A stretch of 53,605 nt of DNA. Origin: Smithella sp. SCADC (lineage in GTDB: Bacteria; Desulfobacterota; Syntrophia; Syntrophales; Smithellaceae). This document shows, piece after piece, positions 18,450 through 26,880 of this stretch. Below the pieces are notes generated by a model. The model was not told the DNA's origin. It made no database searches and was given only the letters and a program-made list of their open reading frames with translations. Position 1 is the stretch's first letter, and the number at the start of each line of letters is the position of its first letter. The position numbers and the translations under genes were made by a program. The stretch lies in assembly GCA_000747625.2 (NCBI GenBank), contig JQDQ01000001.1:1-53605 (forward strand), written 5' to 3'.

Positions 18450-19628
18450 CTACAGTTCTGAACCAATTATCGTAACCGCGTTAAATTGCTCTAGCCCGCC
18501 CATGGCATGGGAGAGGGCCAACTTTGCTCCTTCAACCTGCATGGGACCAGCCTTTCCGGTAACCTGTCTTGCCGCCTCAGCCAACCTGATAAGACCGGTT
18601 GCGCCGATACAATTGGTACAAAGAACACCGCCCGAAGGATTGCATGGGAGTTCACCATCCGGTGAAAACACGCCGTCAATCACATAGTCTGGAGCCTCCC
18701 CGGGAGGGCATAATCCGAGACACTCCATGAACATCAATTCGTGGTATGTAAAGGGATTGTATATTTCGGCGACATCCAGTTCTTTCCGGGGATCGGTGAT
18801 TCCCGCCTGCTTGTAGGCCTCTTGAGCTGCCCCGATAGTGCTTTGCCACACGGCTTTGTTACTGTCACCTGTGTAATATTCCTCGCCCCTGAAACCCATG
18901 CCTTTGACCCAGGCGGGATTCTTGCAGATCTTTCTGGCTTTGTCCTCTGAAGCAAAGAGCACCGCGCAGGCACCATCCGATGAGGGGCATACATCAAGCA
19001 GGCGGACAGGATATGTGATAATCTTTGCATTCATCACCTCCTCTTTGGTGACCTTCATCCGGATATGAGCGAGCGGGTTATTAAGCCCGCCATCATGGCA
19101 ATCTACCGATACGATGGCCGCCGCTTCCCTTGCCTTGGCTTCATCAATGTTAAAATGTCCCATCCATTCCCGGGCCTGCATTGAAAAAATCGCGGGCGCT
19201 CCACCAACCATCGGCGATGTGATTTTATCCGGTATGGTCATCATTGTTGCCTGCGCGTCACCTTCATGCTGCTTCTCCGAACCCACGACCAGTACAAGAT
19301 CCGCCATTCCTGATGCAACCCAGTAAATTCCTGTCTGCGCTATGGATTGCCCGGTAGATCCACAGGTTTCCGTCCTTAAGAGGGGTTTGCCAACCGCACG
19401 CAACGCATCGGCCATGTAAAAATGATTGAAGGCGACACCTTCCATCATTGAAGGCATACTGCCATAAACTATAGCATCGACATCTTGAATCGTTATCCCG
19501 GCATCTTCAAATACAGCCTGTATTGCCTCTCTTATCAGGTCGGGATAACTTACATCATCCCGCCTGCCGTGTTTCGTCTGTCCTGTTCCAATAACTGCAA
19601 CTGCTCTTCCCATTCTTCCCATATTCAA
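18450..19628 (-). CDS. SCP-x-type thiolase (acetyl-CoA acyltransferase-like)
   Basis: This 392-residue thiolase-fold protein has an intact nucleophile region, RTETCGSTGQSIAQTG, with the Cys at about residue 89. It also has ETYNPF-like sequence (DVAEIYNPFTYHELMFME) and a C-terminal PCNPSGGVLCTNCIGATG loop with ALSHAMGG. It probably cleaves a 3-ketoacyl-CoA together with the adjacent DUF35 protein (26-base gap). The context of a fumarate-addition cluster 8 kb away suggests a role in breaking down the activated hydrocarbon or its products, which is inference. Confidence 0.87.
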   Translation of the reverse strand: MNMGRMGRAVAVIGTGQTKHGRRDDVSYPDLIREAIQAVFEDAGITIQDVDAIVYGSMPSMMEGVAFNHFYMADALRAVGKPLLRTETCGSTGQSIAQTGIYWVASGMADLVLVVGSEKQHEGDAQATMMTIPDKITSPMVGGAPAIFSMQAREWMGHFNIDEAKAREAAAIVSVDCHDGGLNNPLAHIRMKVTKEEVMNAKIITYPVRLLDVCPSSDGACAVLFASEDKARKICKNPAWVKGMGFRGEEYYTGDSNKAVWQSTIGAAQEAYKQAGITDPRKELDVAEIYNPFTYHELMFMECLGLCPPGEAPDYVIDGVFSPDGELPCNPSGGVLCTNCIGATGLIRLAEAARQVTGKAGPMQVEGAKLALSHAMGGLEQFNAVTIIGSEL

Positions 19629-19643
19629 TTACCTCCATCCCTG

Positions 19644-20123
19644 TTATTTGATGATTTCCCAGTGATCAATATCATACATGTTGCCTTCCACTTTATCTCG
19701 CCAGACAGCCTTTATCCTTCCTCCGACCTTAACTTTCTCATTCACCAGATCAAAACTCTTTACATCAAACCCACCAATCAAACCAGCCAACCAGCCACAA
19801 TCGGTCCCATCTAATTTTACGGTAACCGGTACTTGCGGGATCATATCTGCAGTCACTCCGAAATAGGTATAATTGACATAGCTCCAGGTAACGATAGTAC
19901 CCTCCTGAGCAACCTCCACCCATTCTTCCATGGGTTCAAAACACCGGGGACAAAATGGCCTTGCCGGTATGAGAACCCTGCCGCACTCATTACATTTGGT
20001 TCCTAATATCTTCTTTTGTTTAAAACCTTCGAAGAAGTGTGTCCAGGCCGGGCCCTGAGCCATTTCATAGGGAACCCTTAAAACACTTTTTAAAGTTCTC
20101 GGTTTTTCGTTTCGTTCATTCAT
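19644..20123 (-). CDS. DUF35/OB-fold zinc-ribbon protein, second copy
   Basis: This 159-residue protein is a paralogue of the one at 17884-18423. It has the same GPAWTHFFEGFKQKKILGTK approach, a zinc ribbon with CNEC and CPRC, and the OB-fold end. It lies between the two thiolase genes (15 bases before the one at 18450-19628 in transcription order) and probably partners the thiolase-like protein encoded upstream at 20264-21403. The two DUF35/thiolase pairs look like a duplicated unit. Confidence 0.8.
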   Translation of the reverse strand: MNERNEKPRTLKSVLRVPYEMAQGPAWTHFFEGFKQKKILGTKCNECGRVLIPARPFCPRCFEPMEEWVEVAQEGTIVTWSYVNYTYFGVTADMIPQVPVTVKLDGTDCGWLAGLIGGFDVKSFDLVNEKVKVGGRIKAVWRDKVEGNMYDIDHWEIIK

Positions 20124-20263
20124 TTGATCTAATTCTCCTTTCCCAAAGCTTTGAGTCGAATATCGTTGTCCCGTTATATTATTCCGCTATTCTTGCGGCA
20201 TACCCAACGGATAATGCCACGCCGGATAACTCAGCAAATACGTTCACACTCACAGGATGTCAG

Positions 20264-21403
20264 TTAATTACCTAAGATTACAACCCCATGCCACTGACCG
20301 CAAAAACCATAGCTCCCGTGTGCCAACGCTGTGTTCACCTTCTTGTCTATCTGATGCTCTCCGGCTTGCCCCTTAATCTGCAAAGCGGACTCGGCAACAC
20401 GGTAAAGGCCTCTCGGCACATAGGGGTTCATCGCCAAAACGCCGCCGGATGGATTTACGGGAAGAGAACCTGTCATCTGAGTGGCGCCGCTATCAATGAA
20501 ACTGCCACCCTGTCCCTGACTGCATAATCCCAGCTCCTCGCATCGCAAGAGCTCCTGAAAGGCGTATGGTTCACTTATTTCCGCCATATCGATTTCTTTC
20601 GCCGGGTTATTAATGCCGGCCATCTTGTAAGCCATTGACGCCGCATTCTTCAGTTGAGTATTCAGCAGATCTCTGTCTCCAAGATAGAAGGTATCCATAG
20701 AAGAGCCAAAACCCCTCAGCCAAACCGGCTTGTCCGTCAACTCCCTGGCTTTTTCTTCCGATGCAAGAAGCATAGCACAAACACCGTCCGATTTCGGGGC
20801 ACATTCCATGGCCCTTAAAGGATCGCAAATCTTTTTCGAGTTAAGGACATCCTCAACAGTTACTCTCTTTTTTACATGGGTATTCGGGTTCCTTAAGGCA
20901 TTGCCCAGATTTTTTACCACTACCTTGGCACATTGCTCATCTGTAATTCCGTACCGCTTTTGATAAAGCCTCTTTTGCATGGCCGCGGCTGTAGTTTCCT
21001 GAATGCCAAGCGGCCTTGTGTAAAATGGATCAGCGAAACAACTTGTCAATGTGTCATTATCCGGATTCTCGGATCCCTTGACGAGAGTCACAACCATTGC
21101 CGTGTCATATATTCCTGACATGATACGCAGACTGGCGTAAATAAATGCCTTTATGGCATCCCCTTCTTCTCTTGCCATCGGTTTCAAGAATGCGCCGGTC
21201 GCGTCGATATCAAAGGAGTTGGCACATGACAGGCCGGAATGAAAAACATCCGATGATGCCATTACATAAGTGTCCACTTCATTCCTTTTGATACCCACCT
21301 TGTCGAGAACTTCTTTCACCGGTTTGTAGGTAAACTCCATCAAACTCAAGGACGAATCAACGCCTGGACTTAGAGCAACATCTACAATTCCAACTTTTCG
21401 CAT
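20264..21403 (-). CDS. thiolase-like protein lacking the nucleophilic Cys
   Basis: This 379-residue protein is clearly thiolase-like over its length, with LAHGSYGFCGQWHG at the C-terminus, NPSGGVLAMNPYVPRGLYR, and EIDMAEISEPYAFQELL. However, at the position of the catalytic Cys its sequence is PMAREEGDAIKAF, with Glu where its neighbour has TETCGS. It may be a non-catalytic or altered partner of the other thiolase or may catalyse another reaction. It is the first gene of a four-gene minus-strand operon; a MITE-like repeat lies in its upstream region. Confidence 0.8.
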   Translation of the reverse strand: MRKVGIVDVALSPGVDSSLSLMEFTYKPVKEVLDKVGIKRNEVDTYVMASSDVFHSGLSCANSFDIDATGAFLKPMAREEGDAIKAFIYASLRIMSGIYDTAMVVTLVKGSENPDNDTLTSCFADPFYTRPLGIQETTAAAMQKRLYQKRYGITDEQCAKVVVKNLGNALRNPNTHVKKRVTVEDVLNSKKICDPLRAMECAPKSDGVCAMLLASEEKARELTDKPVWLRGFGSSMDTFYLGDRDLLNTQLKNAASMAYKMAGINNPAKEIDMAEISEPYAFQELLRCEELGLCSQGQGGSFIDSGATQMTGSLPVNPSGGVLAMNPYVPRGLYRVAESALQIKGQAGEHQIDKKVNTALAHGSYGFCGQWHGVVILGN

Positions 21404-21443
21404 AAAACCTTTCCTCCTTCGTATTTATTTTGCAAATAAACTA

Positions 21444-21598
21444 AACTGGGGTATCCATTTGACTAAGCTAAATAATGTTAACTATCTGATAACTTATGAT
21501 AATTTGCGAATTTTGTTTGATCTTTAAAACTAAGTTAAAAACCTTTAGTTACAGTAAGTTAGCCCAATACAGGCTGAGTCAAGTAGATACCCCGGTTA
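21444..21598. repeat. MITE-like element with 25-bp terminal inverted repeats
   Basis: The left end reads AACTGGGGTATCCATTTGACT and the right end, in reverse complement, reads AACCGGGGTATCTACTTGACT; both continue AAGC/CAGC. The match is about 21 of 25. The 155-base body is A/T-rich and has no coding potential, which fits a miniature inverted-repeat element. It sits between the stop of the truncated acyl-CoA dehydrogenase and the start of the thiolase operon and may alter its promoter. Confidence 0.55.
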
Positions 21599-21601
21599 AA
21601 T

Positions 21602-22306
21602 CTAATCTTGTAACAGTTCTCTCGCAATAATCAGACGCTGAATTTCATCCGTCCCGCCACCTATCTGCTGCGGTTTCGCATCGCGCATCATCCTTTCAAC
21701 AGGAAACTCCTTTAGATATCCATAACCACCCAGAATCTGAACCGCTTCTGTAGTAATTCTCATACCGACACCCGCAGTATAAAGCTTTGCATAGGATGCC
21801 ATCAGGTTCATCTCCTCAACCAGACCCTTGTCGGCCATCGCCGCACACTTATACGTAATGAGGCGCGACAGCTCTATCTCCATTGCCATGTCCACAAGTT
21901 TCGACTGAATCAACTGAAAAGAAGCAATCGGTTTCCCAAACTGAACTTGATCCTTTGCATATTTCAGCGAAAATTCATAGGCGCCTCTTGATATCCCCAG
22001 GGACAGGGCGGCAAGAGCCGTTCTTTCCGTATTCAGACCGCTCATCAGAATCCTGGCACCCTCATTTTCCTTTCCCATTAGATTCTCTGCCGGCACTTTA
22101 CAGTCCTCTAAAATCAACTCACCTGTGGGAGACCCGCGCCATCCCAGTTTCTCAAACTGCTTTCCTCTTGAAAAACCGGGAAATTCCTTCTCAACAATAA
22201 ACGCAGAGACACCACGGGGACCCTTTCCCATGTCCGTCTTTGCATAGACAACAAAGACGTCTCCAACGGGACCGTTTGTGATGAAGGTCTTTGTTCCGTT
22301 GAGCAT
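21602..22306 (-). pseudogene. acyl-CoA dehydrogenase, N-terminal third missing
   Basis: The 234 residues match the middle and C-terminal domains of an acyl-CoA dehydrogenase: GTKTFITNG, EKLGWRGSPTGELILEDC, the helical KYAKDQVQFGKPIASFQ region and QILGGYGYLKEFPVERMMRD, ending with GGGTDEIQRLIIARELL. The family is about 380 residues, so roughly the first 140 (the N-terminal helical domain and FAD-contacting strand) are absent. Just upstream (22307-22390) the homology stops and debris of mobile elements begins. It probably belonged to the same operon as the thiolases. Confidence 0.85.
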
Positions 22307-22321
22307 ATAAGAGAGTTACTT

Positions 22322-22390
22322 TTCGCCAATCCTCAGTGGGGGCGCACCCGCCTGTCCGTGGAACTCTGCAAGCAGTGGGACTGGAAATGT
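22322..22390 (+). pseudogene. short fragment of a DUF4338-type transposase-associated protein
   Basis: One plus-strand frame reads FANPQWGRTRLSVELCKQWD, which resembles the N-terminal region of DUF4338 proteins from mobile elements. It is cut on both sides, next to the truncated acyl-CoA dehydrogenase and to the IR-bounded element that follows. The assignment comes from one short motif only. Confidence 0.45.
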
Positions 22391-22407
22391 GAAAAAGTGA
22401 AAAAGTG

Positions 22408-22690
22408 AAAAAGGGGACAGATTTATTTATTGTTTTTAAATCCGCATAGGTTACTTATATTCCATGCCAAGATCATCCCGTATAATTAAGAGAGAGGAGC
22501 TTTATGCGGCTTGGGTGAAAGATTCTATTCCCGAAGACGAATGGGAATTGATACGCAAATCGCTACAGCGAGGACAATTAACCGGCAGCAATCGGTTCAT
22601 TGACGAAATTGAAACAAAAATTAATCATCGTATCGAATTTCGAGGGCAAGGACGACCGAGGAAGAATAAAAAATAAATCTGTCCCCTTTT
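22408..22690. mobile_element. small IR-bounded element with a REP-associated transposase tail
   Basis: A 20-base sequence AAAAGGGGACAGATTTATTT ending at 22428 recurs as its exact reverse complement at 22671-22690. Between them is a frame for the C-terminus of a Y1-type (RAYT) transposase. Partial extra copies of the GGGGACA end motif occur to the right (TGTCCCCTTTTCTTG at 22701-22715). This looks like a deletion derivative that could be moved in trans. The same AAGGGGACAGATTTATTT-type end is one I recall from other deltaproteobacteria. Confidence 0.6.
22464..22676 (+). pseudogene. C-terminal tail of a REP-associated tyrosine transposase (RAYT)
   Basis: The 70-residue frame contains EDEWELIRKSLQRGQLTGSN and RFIDEIETKI, then a GQGRPRKNKK basic end, which is the usual C-terminus of RAYT/TnpA_REP proteins. 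The catalytic HUH and Tyr domain is missing. It has a start codon but is most likely only the remnant left within the IR-bounded element. Confidence 0.65.
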
Positions 22691-22727
22691 CTTGTTTTCT
22701 TGTGTCCCCTTTTCTTGTGTGTGTGTA

Positions 22728-23825
22728 TCATTCCGAGTATTTTTTTAATTCTTCTTCCCCCCGGAGGACCCGCAGGCCGCCTTCTCCAAGAGCCGATATC
22801 TCATCCTCACCAGGATAGACGAACACAGGTGCGATAAATTTGATCCAGTCCTTGATTAAATCCGTGAGCATACGGGAATTTGCCAAGCCTCCGGTCAGGA
22901 TTATTCCATCCATCTCTCCTTTCAGGACAACGCTCATGCCGCCGATCGCTTTGGCAATCTGATATACCATGGCGTCATATACCAGCTTCGCCTTCTCGTC
23001 TCCCGACCGTACCATCTCTTGTATCTTCTCGACATTATTTGTACCGAGATACGCGAGAAGGCCGCCCTCGCCGACAAGGCGGCGCAGTATTTGCCGTTTG
23101 TCATACTTGCCGGAAAAGGCCATGTCAATCAGGTCTGCCGTGGGAAGGTTGCCAGCCCTCTCCGGTGTAAACGGGCCTTCGGCAAGCCCATGGGTGCAAT
23201 CGACAACCATCCCTTTCCGATGAGCCCCGACAGTGATTCCTCCTCCCAGATGGGCCACAACGAGATTCATCTCTTCGTATCGTTTCCCCAGCTCTGCCGC
23301 ACAACGACGGGCCGCCGCCTTCTGATTCAGCGCGTGGAAGGCGCTCTTCCTCTCAATATCAGGGAGTCCGGAAAAACGTGCGAGAGGCTGGAATTCATCT
23401 GTACTCGGAGGATCGACCACGATGGCGGGCATTTTGTATTTTTTGGAGAAATCGAAAGCTATCGCCGGCCCCAGGGCTGACGGATGTTTCCCGAATTTTC
23501 CCCCCAGAAGATCACTGCACATGGTTTCATCGATTTCATACGCCCCCGCAGGCGCCGGTCTGCCAAGGCCTCCGCGGCTCACAATCATGTCCATGTCGTT
23601 CAGGCCGATTCCGTTTTTCTTCAGAAATTCAAGGATGTCCTTTTCACGAAGAGACAACTGTTCTTCAACAGAAGACGCATAGCGGGTCAGATCTTCGTTG
23701 CTGTACCGGATTGTTTCGGCGTCCATACAGTCGTTTCCTCTGTACCAGGCCACTTTTGTCGACGTGGAACCGACGTTGATTACGAGCAGACGATATTCTT
23801 TATGCACCGTCCCCTCCTTTTCCAC
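22728..23825 (-). CDS. buk: butyrate kinase
   Basis: This 365-residue ASKHA-fold kinase converts acyl phosphate (butyryl or a branched relative) and ADP to the free acid and ATP. It has the phosphate-1 loop VINVGSTSTKVAW, an SRGGLGRPAPAGAY segment, AHLGGGITVGAH and the LTGGLANSRMLTDLI adenosine loop. The gene overlaps the preceding acyltransferase by 26 bases; a later start is possible. With two phosphate acyltransferases it would give substrate-level ATP from acyl-CoA, useful to a syntrophic fatty-acid or hydrocarbon oxidiser; the reverse, activating acids, is also possible. Confidence 0.92.
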   Translation of the reverse strand: MEKEGTVHKEYRLLVINVGSTSTKVAWYRGNDCMDAETIRYSNEDLTRYASSVEEQLSLREKDILEFLKKNGIGLNDMDMIVSRGGLGRPAPAGAYEIDETMCSDLLGGKFGKHPSALGPAIAFDFSKKYKMPAIVVDPPSTDEFQPLARFSGLPDIERKSAFHALNQKAAARRCAAELGKRYEEMNLVVAHLGGGITVGAHRKGMVVDCTHGLAEGPFTPERAGNLPTADLIDMAFSGKYDKRQILRRLVGEGGLLAYLGTNNVEKIQEMVRSGDEKAKLVYDAMVYQIAKAIGGMSVVLKGEMDGIILTGGLANSRMLTDLIKDWIKFIAPVFVYPGEDEISALGEGGLRVLRGEEELKKYSE

Positions 23826-24714
23826 ACATCAAAGATGCAATGGCAATTTCCACAAATCTGTTTTCTTCAGACACGAATGGCAAATTTATAATAACCGGGT
23901 TCGTCGTTCCCATGATTGCCCCGGCGGTCTCCATCTTTCCGAAAAACACGAGAGCTTCAGCGAGAAGATGGCCCGTATCGACTTCCGGGACAAGGTATAT
24001 GTCCACGTTTCCCGTCACAGCGCTTCGGAGCCCTTTTCGCGCCGCCGCGGCTTCGCTCAGGGCGCAGTCAATGTCGAGAGGTCCTTCCACAATGGCTTTG
24101 CCGAATTGTTTCCTTTCCGACATCTTGGAGAGTATCGCCGCATCCAGAGTTGACGGTATATTGAGGTTAATCTGTTCGATTGCGGCAAGAGCGGCAACCT
24201 TGGGCGCGTCGATTCCCAGGATGCCTGTGAGCCGGAGGGCATGTTCAAGGATGAGCTGCTTTTCGGCAAGGGACGGACTGTTGTTTATGAAGGTATCGGT
24301 GACGAGGAAGAGCTTTTCCGGCTTCGGCAGTTGAAAGACTGAAATATAGCTCATGAGCTTCCCCTTCCGGAGGCCGTTTTTTGCGTCCATGACGGCATCC
24401 ATCAACGTCTGGTGATTAACACTGCCCTGCATCAGTATATCGGCTCGTCCCTCCCGGATATACTTTATCGCAGTATTCAATGCCTTGTTCGGATCTTTCT
24501 CGTCTATGATTTCATGCGGCAGTGATTTCAGCGGTGTTTCTTCAATCATGTCTTCAATAGTTTTGCCGCCGCCGACCAGGCAGGGGATTATGAGTCCTGC
24601 GCCCGCGGCTTTTCCGAGGGGTTGCATATCCATCATCGTAGCGGCAGGAATCACCAGTCTCTTTATGCTGCCGCTCTTTGCCGCTTCTATGATACCATTA
24701 AACGATTTCAGCAT
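23800..24714 (-). CDS. ptb: phosphate butyryltransferase-type acyltransferase
   Basis: This 304-residue member of the PTA/PTB family swaps CoA for phosphate on short acyl-CoA. Diagnostic segments are the DILMQGSVNHQTLMDAVMDA block, the LDAAILSKMSERKQF region, GPLDIDCALSEAAA, and NVDIYLVPEVDTGHLLAEAL with VFFGKMETAGAIMGTTNPVI near the end. It lies between its paralogue (1 base gap) and butyrate kinase (26-base overlap), so the three are one translational unit. This copy is nearer to the standard Ptb than the next one. Confidence 0.9.
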   Translation of the reverse strand: MLKSFNGIIEAAKSGSIKRLVIPAATMMDMQPLGKAAGAGLIIPCLVGGGKTIEDMIEETPLKSLPHEIIDEKDPNKALNTAIKYIREGRADILMQGSVNHQTLMDAVMDAKNGLRKGKLMSYISVFQLPKPEKLFLVTDTFINNSPSLAEKQLILEHALRLTGILGIDAPKVAALAAIEQINLNIPSTLDAAILSKMSERKQFGKAIVEGPLDIDCALSEAAAARKGLRSAVTGNVDIYLVPEVDTGHLLAEALVFFGKMETAGAIMGTTNPVIINLPFVSEENRFVEIAIASLMCGKGGDGA

Positions 24715-24715
24715 A

Positions 24716-25636
24716 TCAGCTCACCTCCCCTGTCATCCTGTCCACCACTACAACGCACATGGCAAGCTGCTCCACGATGTTGTCACTGGTGTCTGACCGG
24801 GCCGGTATGCACACGGGCCCACGGGATGTTGCAACGAGAGAACAGCGGGTTACATCGAGGAAGAAGTCAAGCTTGCAGATGATGTTTCCTGTATCGAGGC
24901 AGGGAACGAGAAGGATATGCGGAATATCTTCCCTATTCACGCCTCTGTAATCAGGAACTCGGCTTCTCCCGCCAAGGAACAATTCCGTAAAAGAAGTGCC
25001 ATCAACAATCTCACACTCCCCGAAGTCCCCTGTAGCAGCAGCTTGTCTGAGCAATTCAAAATCCCGGTAGGAGGAAAGCGTACCTCCGATCTCCCGCTGG
25101 CCGGAAAGGACGGCGATCCGCGGTTTCGGATAACCCATCAGGCGATAGACAAAGAGGGCATTCTTGATTATCTCCGCCTTCGTCTTCATGTCCGGTTTGA
25201 TGCTGACGCCCGTATCTGTAAAGGCGATGAGGTGGTCGAGACCGGGAACTTCCCAGAAGGTAACGACGCTTACAGTCATTCCCGAACCGGCTTTATTTTC
25301 TTCCCTGATGATGGAGCGGTAGATGTACGAGGTGGGTATCTGTCCCTTGCTGACGATGGCGATCTTTCCGGAAAAGAGCATGTTGAGACCGAGATCGGCA
25401 ATGGCCTGCCTCTCATCGCCGATTATCTTTTCAAATCCGCCGATGTCGAATTCGACCTTTTCTGCCACCCGTTGCATCTTTTCCGTATTGCCGATGAGAA
25501 CAGGTTCGATATATCCTTTCTGCCAGCTCGTTTTCACGGCAAGCATAAAGTCCTCATCTTCGGGGGCAAGAACAGCCAGTTTCTTGGGACCTTTTTCCTG
25601 TGCAATCCTTGAAAAATCATCCAGTGATCTGATCAT
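24716..25636 (-). CDS. second phosphate acyltransferase paralogue
   Basis: This 306-residue PTA/PTB-family protein is the first gene of the acyltransferase-kinase operon. It keeps the overall fold pattern (KKLAVLAPEDEDFMLAVKTS, ISKGQIPTSY-like VSKGQIPTSYIYR, PRIAVLSGQREIGG) and ends with a PCLDTGNIICKLDFFLDVTR block. Several motifs differ from the paralogue next to it: the GPLDIDCALSE segment becomes EIVDGTSFTELFLGG. It may recognise another acyl group or form a mixed complex. Substrate cannot be told from sequence. Confidence 0.8.
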   Translation of the reverse strand: MIRSLDDFSRIAQEKGPKKLAVLAPEDEDFMLAVKTSWQKGYIEPVLIGNTEKMQRVAEKVEFDIGGFEKIIGDERQAIADLGLNMLFSGKIAIVSKGQIPTSYIYRSIIREENKAGSGMTVSVVTFWEVPGLDHLIAFTDTGVSIKPDMKTKAEIIKNALFVYRLMGYPKPRIAVLSGQREIGGTLSSYRDFELLRQAAATGDFGECEIVDGTSFTELFLGGRSRVPDYRGVNREDIPHILLVPCLDTGNIICKLDFFLDVTRCSLVATSRGPVCIPARSDTSDNIVEQLAMCVVVVDRMTGEVS

Positions 25637-26030
25637 GGAAAGTACCTCAAGAAATGATATGCGATGAGAATTTTATCATATTTTAAAAATCGTTGTCGCT
25701 AAAACCGGTGCTGTTTGTGTAAGTGAAAACCGCCCATGACAAGCGCAATATCATCCTTTGGCAGTATTTTTAAAAAGTGTTTTTACATCATTGAGCAAAT
25801 CACGGACGGATTCATTCTCCGGCAACTCCTTTTCAATGCGTTCTAAAATGCGACAATCAGCGGTACTCCCATTTCTTTTGCCATTTCTCTTCGATAACCA
25901 GCGGTTCGTACTTCATTATTAAAATTTCTCCGGATGGTGAATGGTGGAGATTTGCTTAACATATCACCACAATGAGCGCAATGCCTTTATCTAAAACATA
26001 GTACGATTTGACACATCATGAATTTCCCTC
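25637..26030. other. non-coding or decayed region upstream of the acyltransferase operon
   Basis: This stretch of nearly 400 bases has no intact gene. On the minus strand it holds a leuS-like start (25857-25916) and a 37-codon tail with ILERIEKELPENESVRDLLN ending at 25751, whose source I do not recognise. The promoter for the acyltransferase/kinase operon should lie between 25640 and 25750, but no strong -35/-10 pair stands out. Confidence 0.5.
25857..25916 (-). pseudogene. leuS: possible leucyl-tRNA synthetase start fragment
   Basis: From the ATG at 25916 the minus strand reads MKYEPLVIEEKWQKKWEYR and stops. This resembles the first residues of bacterial LeuRS (MKYxPxxIExKWQxxWE pattern), with a GGAG box upstream. 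Everything after residue 18 is lost. The match is very short, so the identity is tentative; if right it is another clean truncation in this window. Confidence 0.4.
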
Positions 26031-26060
26031 TTGACAATAGGACGTTCGTCCTACTATAAA
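26031..26060 (+). promoter_or_regulatory. orphan promoter with an embedded palindromic operator
   Basis: TTGACA (26031-26036) and TATAAA (26055-26060) are 18 bp apart. The spacer holds the perfect palindrome TAGGACG-TT-CGTCCTA (26038-26053), the size and placement of a TetR-family operator. No intact gene follows: the next frame is a broken IS91-type transposase at 26101. Confidence 0.55.
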
Positions 26061-26100
26061 TCATGCCTTCGCAGTTAATATCATATCCAGTGAGGTAGAT

Positions 26101-26604
26101 ATGGCGTTGCCGGCAGCCTCATACCACCCCCGCCGTCCGCAAGATTCGGATTATTACCACTGCGTCGAGAACTATTTTGAAACCTTTGTGCAGGAATACG
26201 ACGACCGTTTCGCCCGGCAGCACGGATTCCGGCGGCCTTATCTCGAAAAGGTTATCTACCGTTATCTCGATTGCGGCGATCTGAGCCACGGCTTTGCCCG
26301 TGTCAAGCTTGTCCTCGACCTGATCGGGGATGCAAGGACTGCGGCCACGAATATCTATTGGCGTTCTCGTGTAAGCGCCGTCACTTCTGCCCGTCCTGTC
26401 ATCAGAAGCGCGTGGTGGAATTCGGGGAGTGGCTCTGCCTGGATGTCCTCAAAAAGGTGCCGCACCGGCATTTCATCTTCAGCATCCCGAAGAGAGATAT
26501 TCGGCTCGGTGCCTTTGACTGATGATGAAAATTTTACTCTCGTTTTGAAAAAGGATTCGCGCTCTTTGGCTAATATTAAAGAAAATCCCTATGCTTCCTT
26601 CTGA
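26101..26604 (+). pseudogene. IS91-type transposase fragment fused to a flavin-binding protein fragment
   Basis: The frame from 26101 matches the start of IS91/ISCR-type transposases (QHGFRRPYLEKVIYRYLDCG). The continuing zinc-finger part (CKDCGHEYLLAFSCKRRHFC, then VPHRHFIFSIPK) lies in another frame from about 26330, after what looks like a 26-base insertion. The transposase homology breaks off near 26490. The last 38 codons (FGSVPLTDDENFTLVLKKDS, RSLANIKENP) resemble the middle of pyridoxamine-phosphate-oxidase-like proteins such as the one at 40983-41393. So three unrelated pieces are joined. Confidence 0.65.
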
Positions 26605-26747
26605 CACTTTTGCCCGAAAAAATGCAAGGCCAATTGTTGATACAGGTCAGGGTGTTTAATGGATAAAAGATAATTTTCTTATAATGATTTGTTCCTTGAT
26701 TTGAGATTTGAATCAAGTCGATTCCTGAAAGAAACACATAATGCATA

Positions 26748-26786
26748 TTGATGAGAGGCTGGGGGCAATCCCCAGCCTCTCATCAA
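26748..26786. terminator. strong hairpin, likely (bidirectional) terminator
   Basis: A perfect 17-bp stem (TTGATGAGAGGCTGGGG and its complement) encloses a 5-base loop. It lies about 95 bases beyond the stop of the SCP2 gene on the minus strand, so it should end that transcript. There is no long U-tract directly next to it on either strand, so the mechanism is uncertain. Confidence 0.65.
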
Positions 26787-26880
26787 TAAACCATACCACT
26801 TTTTTTACCGTTGAATCGGTCTTTTTGGGCAATGAACTAATATAAGTTAATTGCTCATAGATACCTAAGTTAATCCAGGG

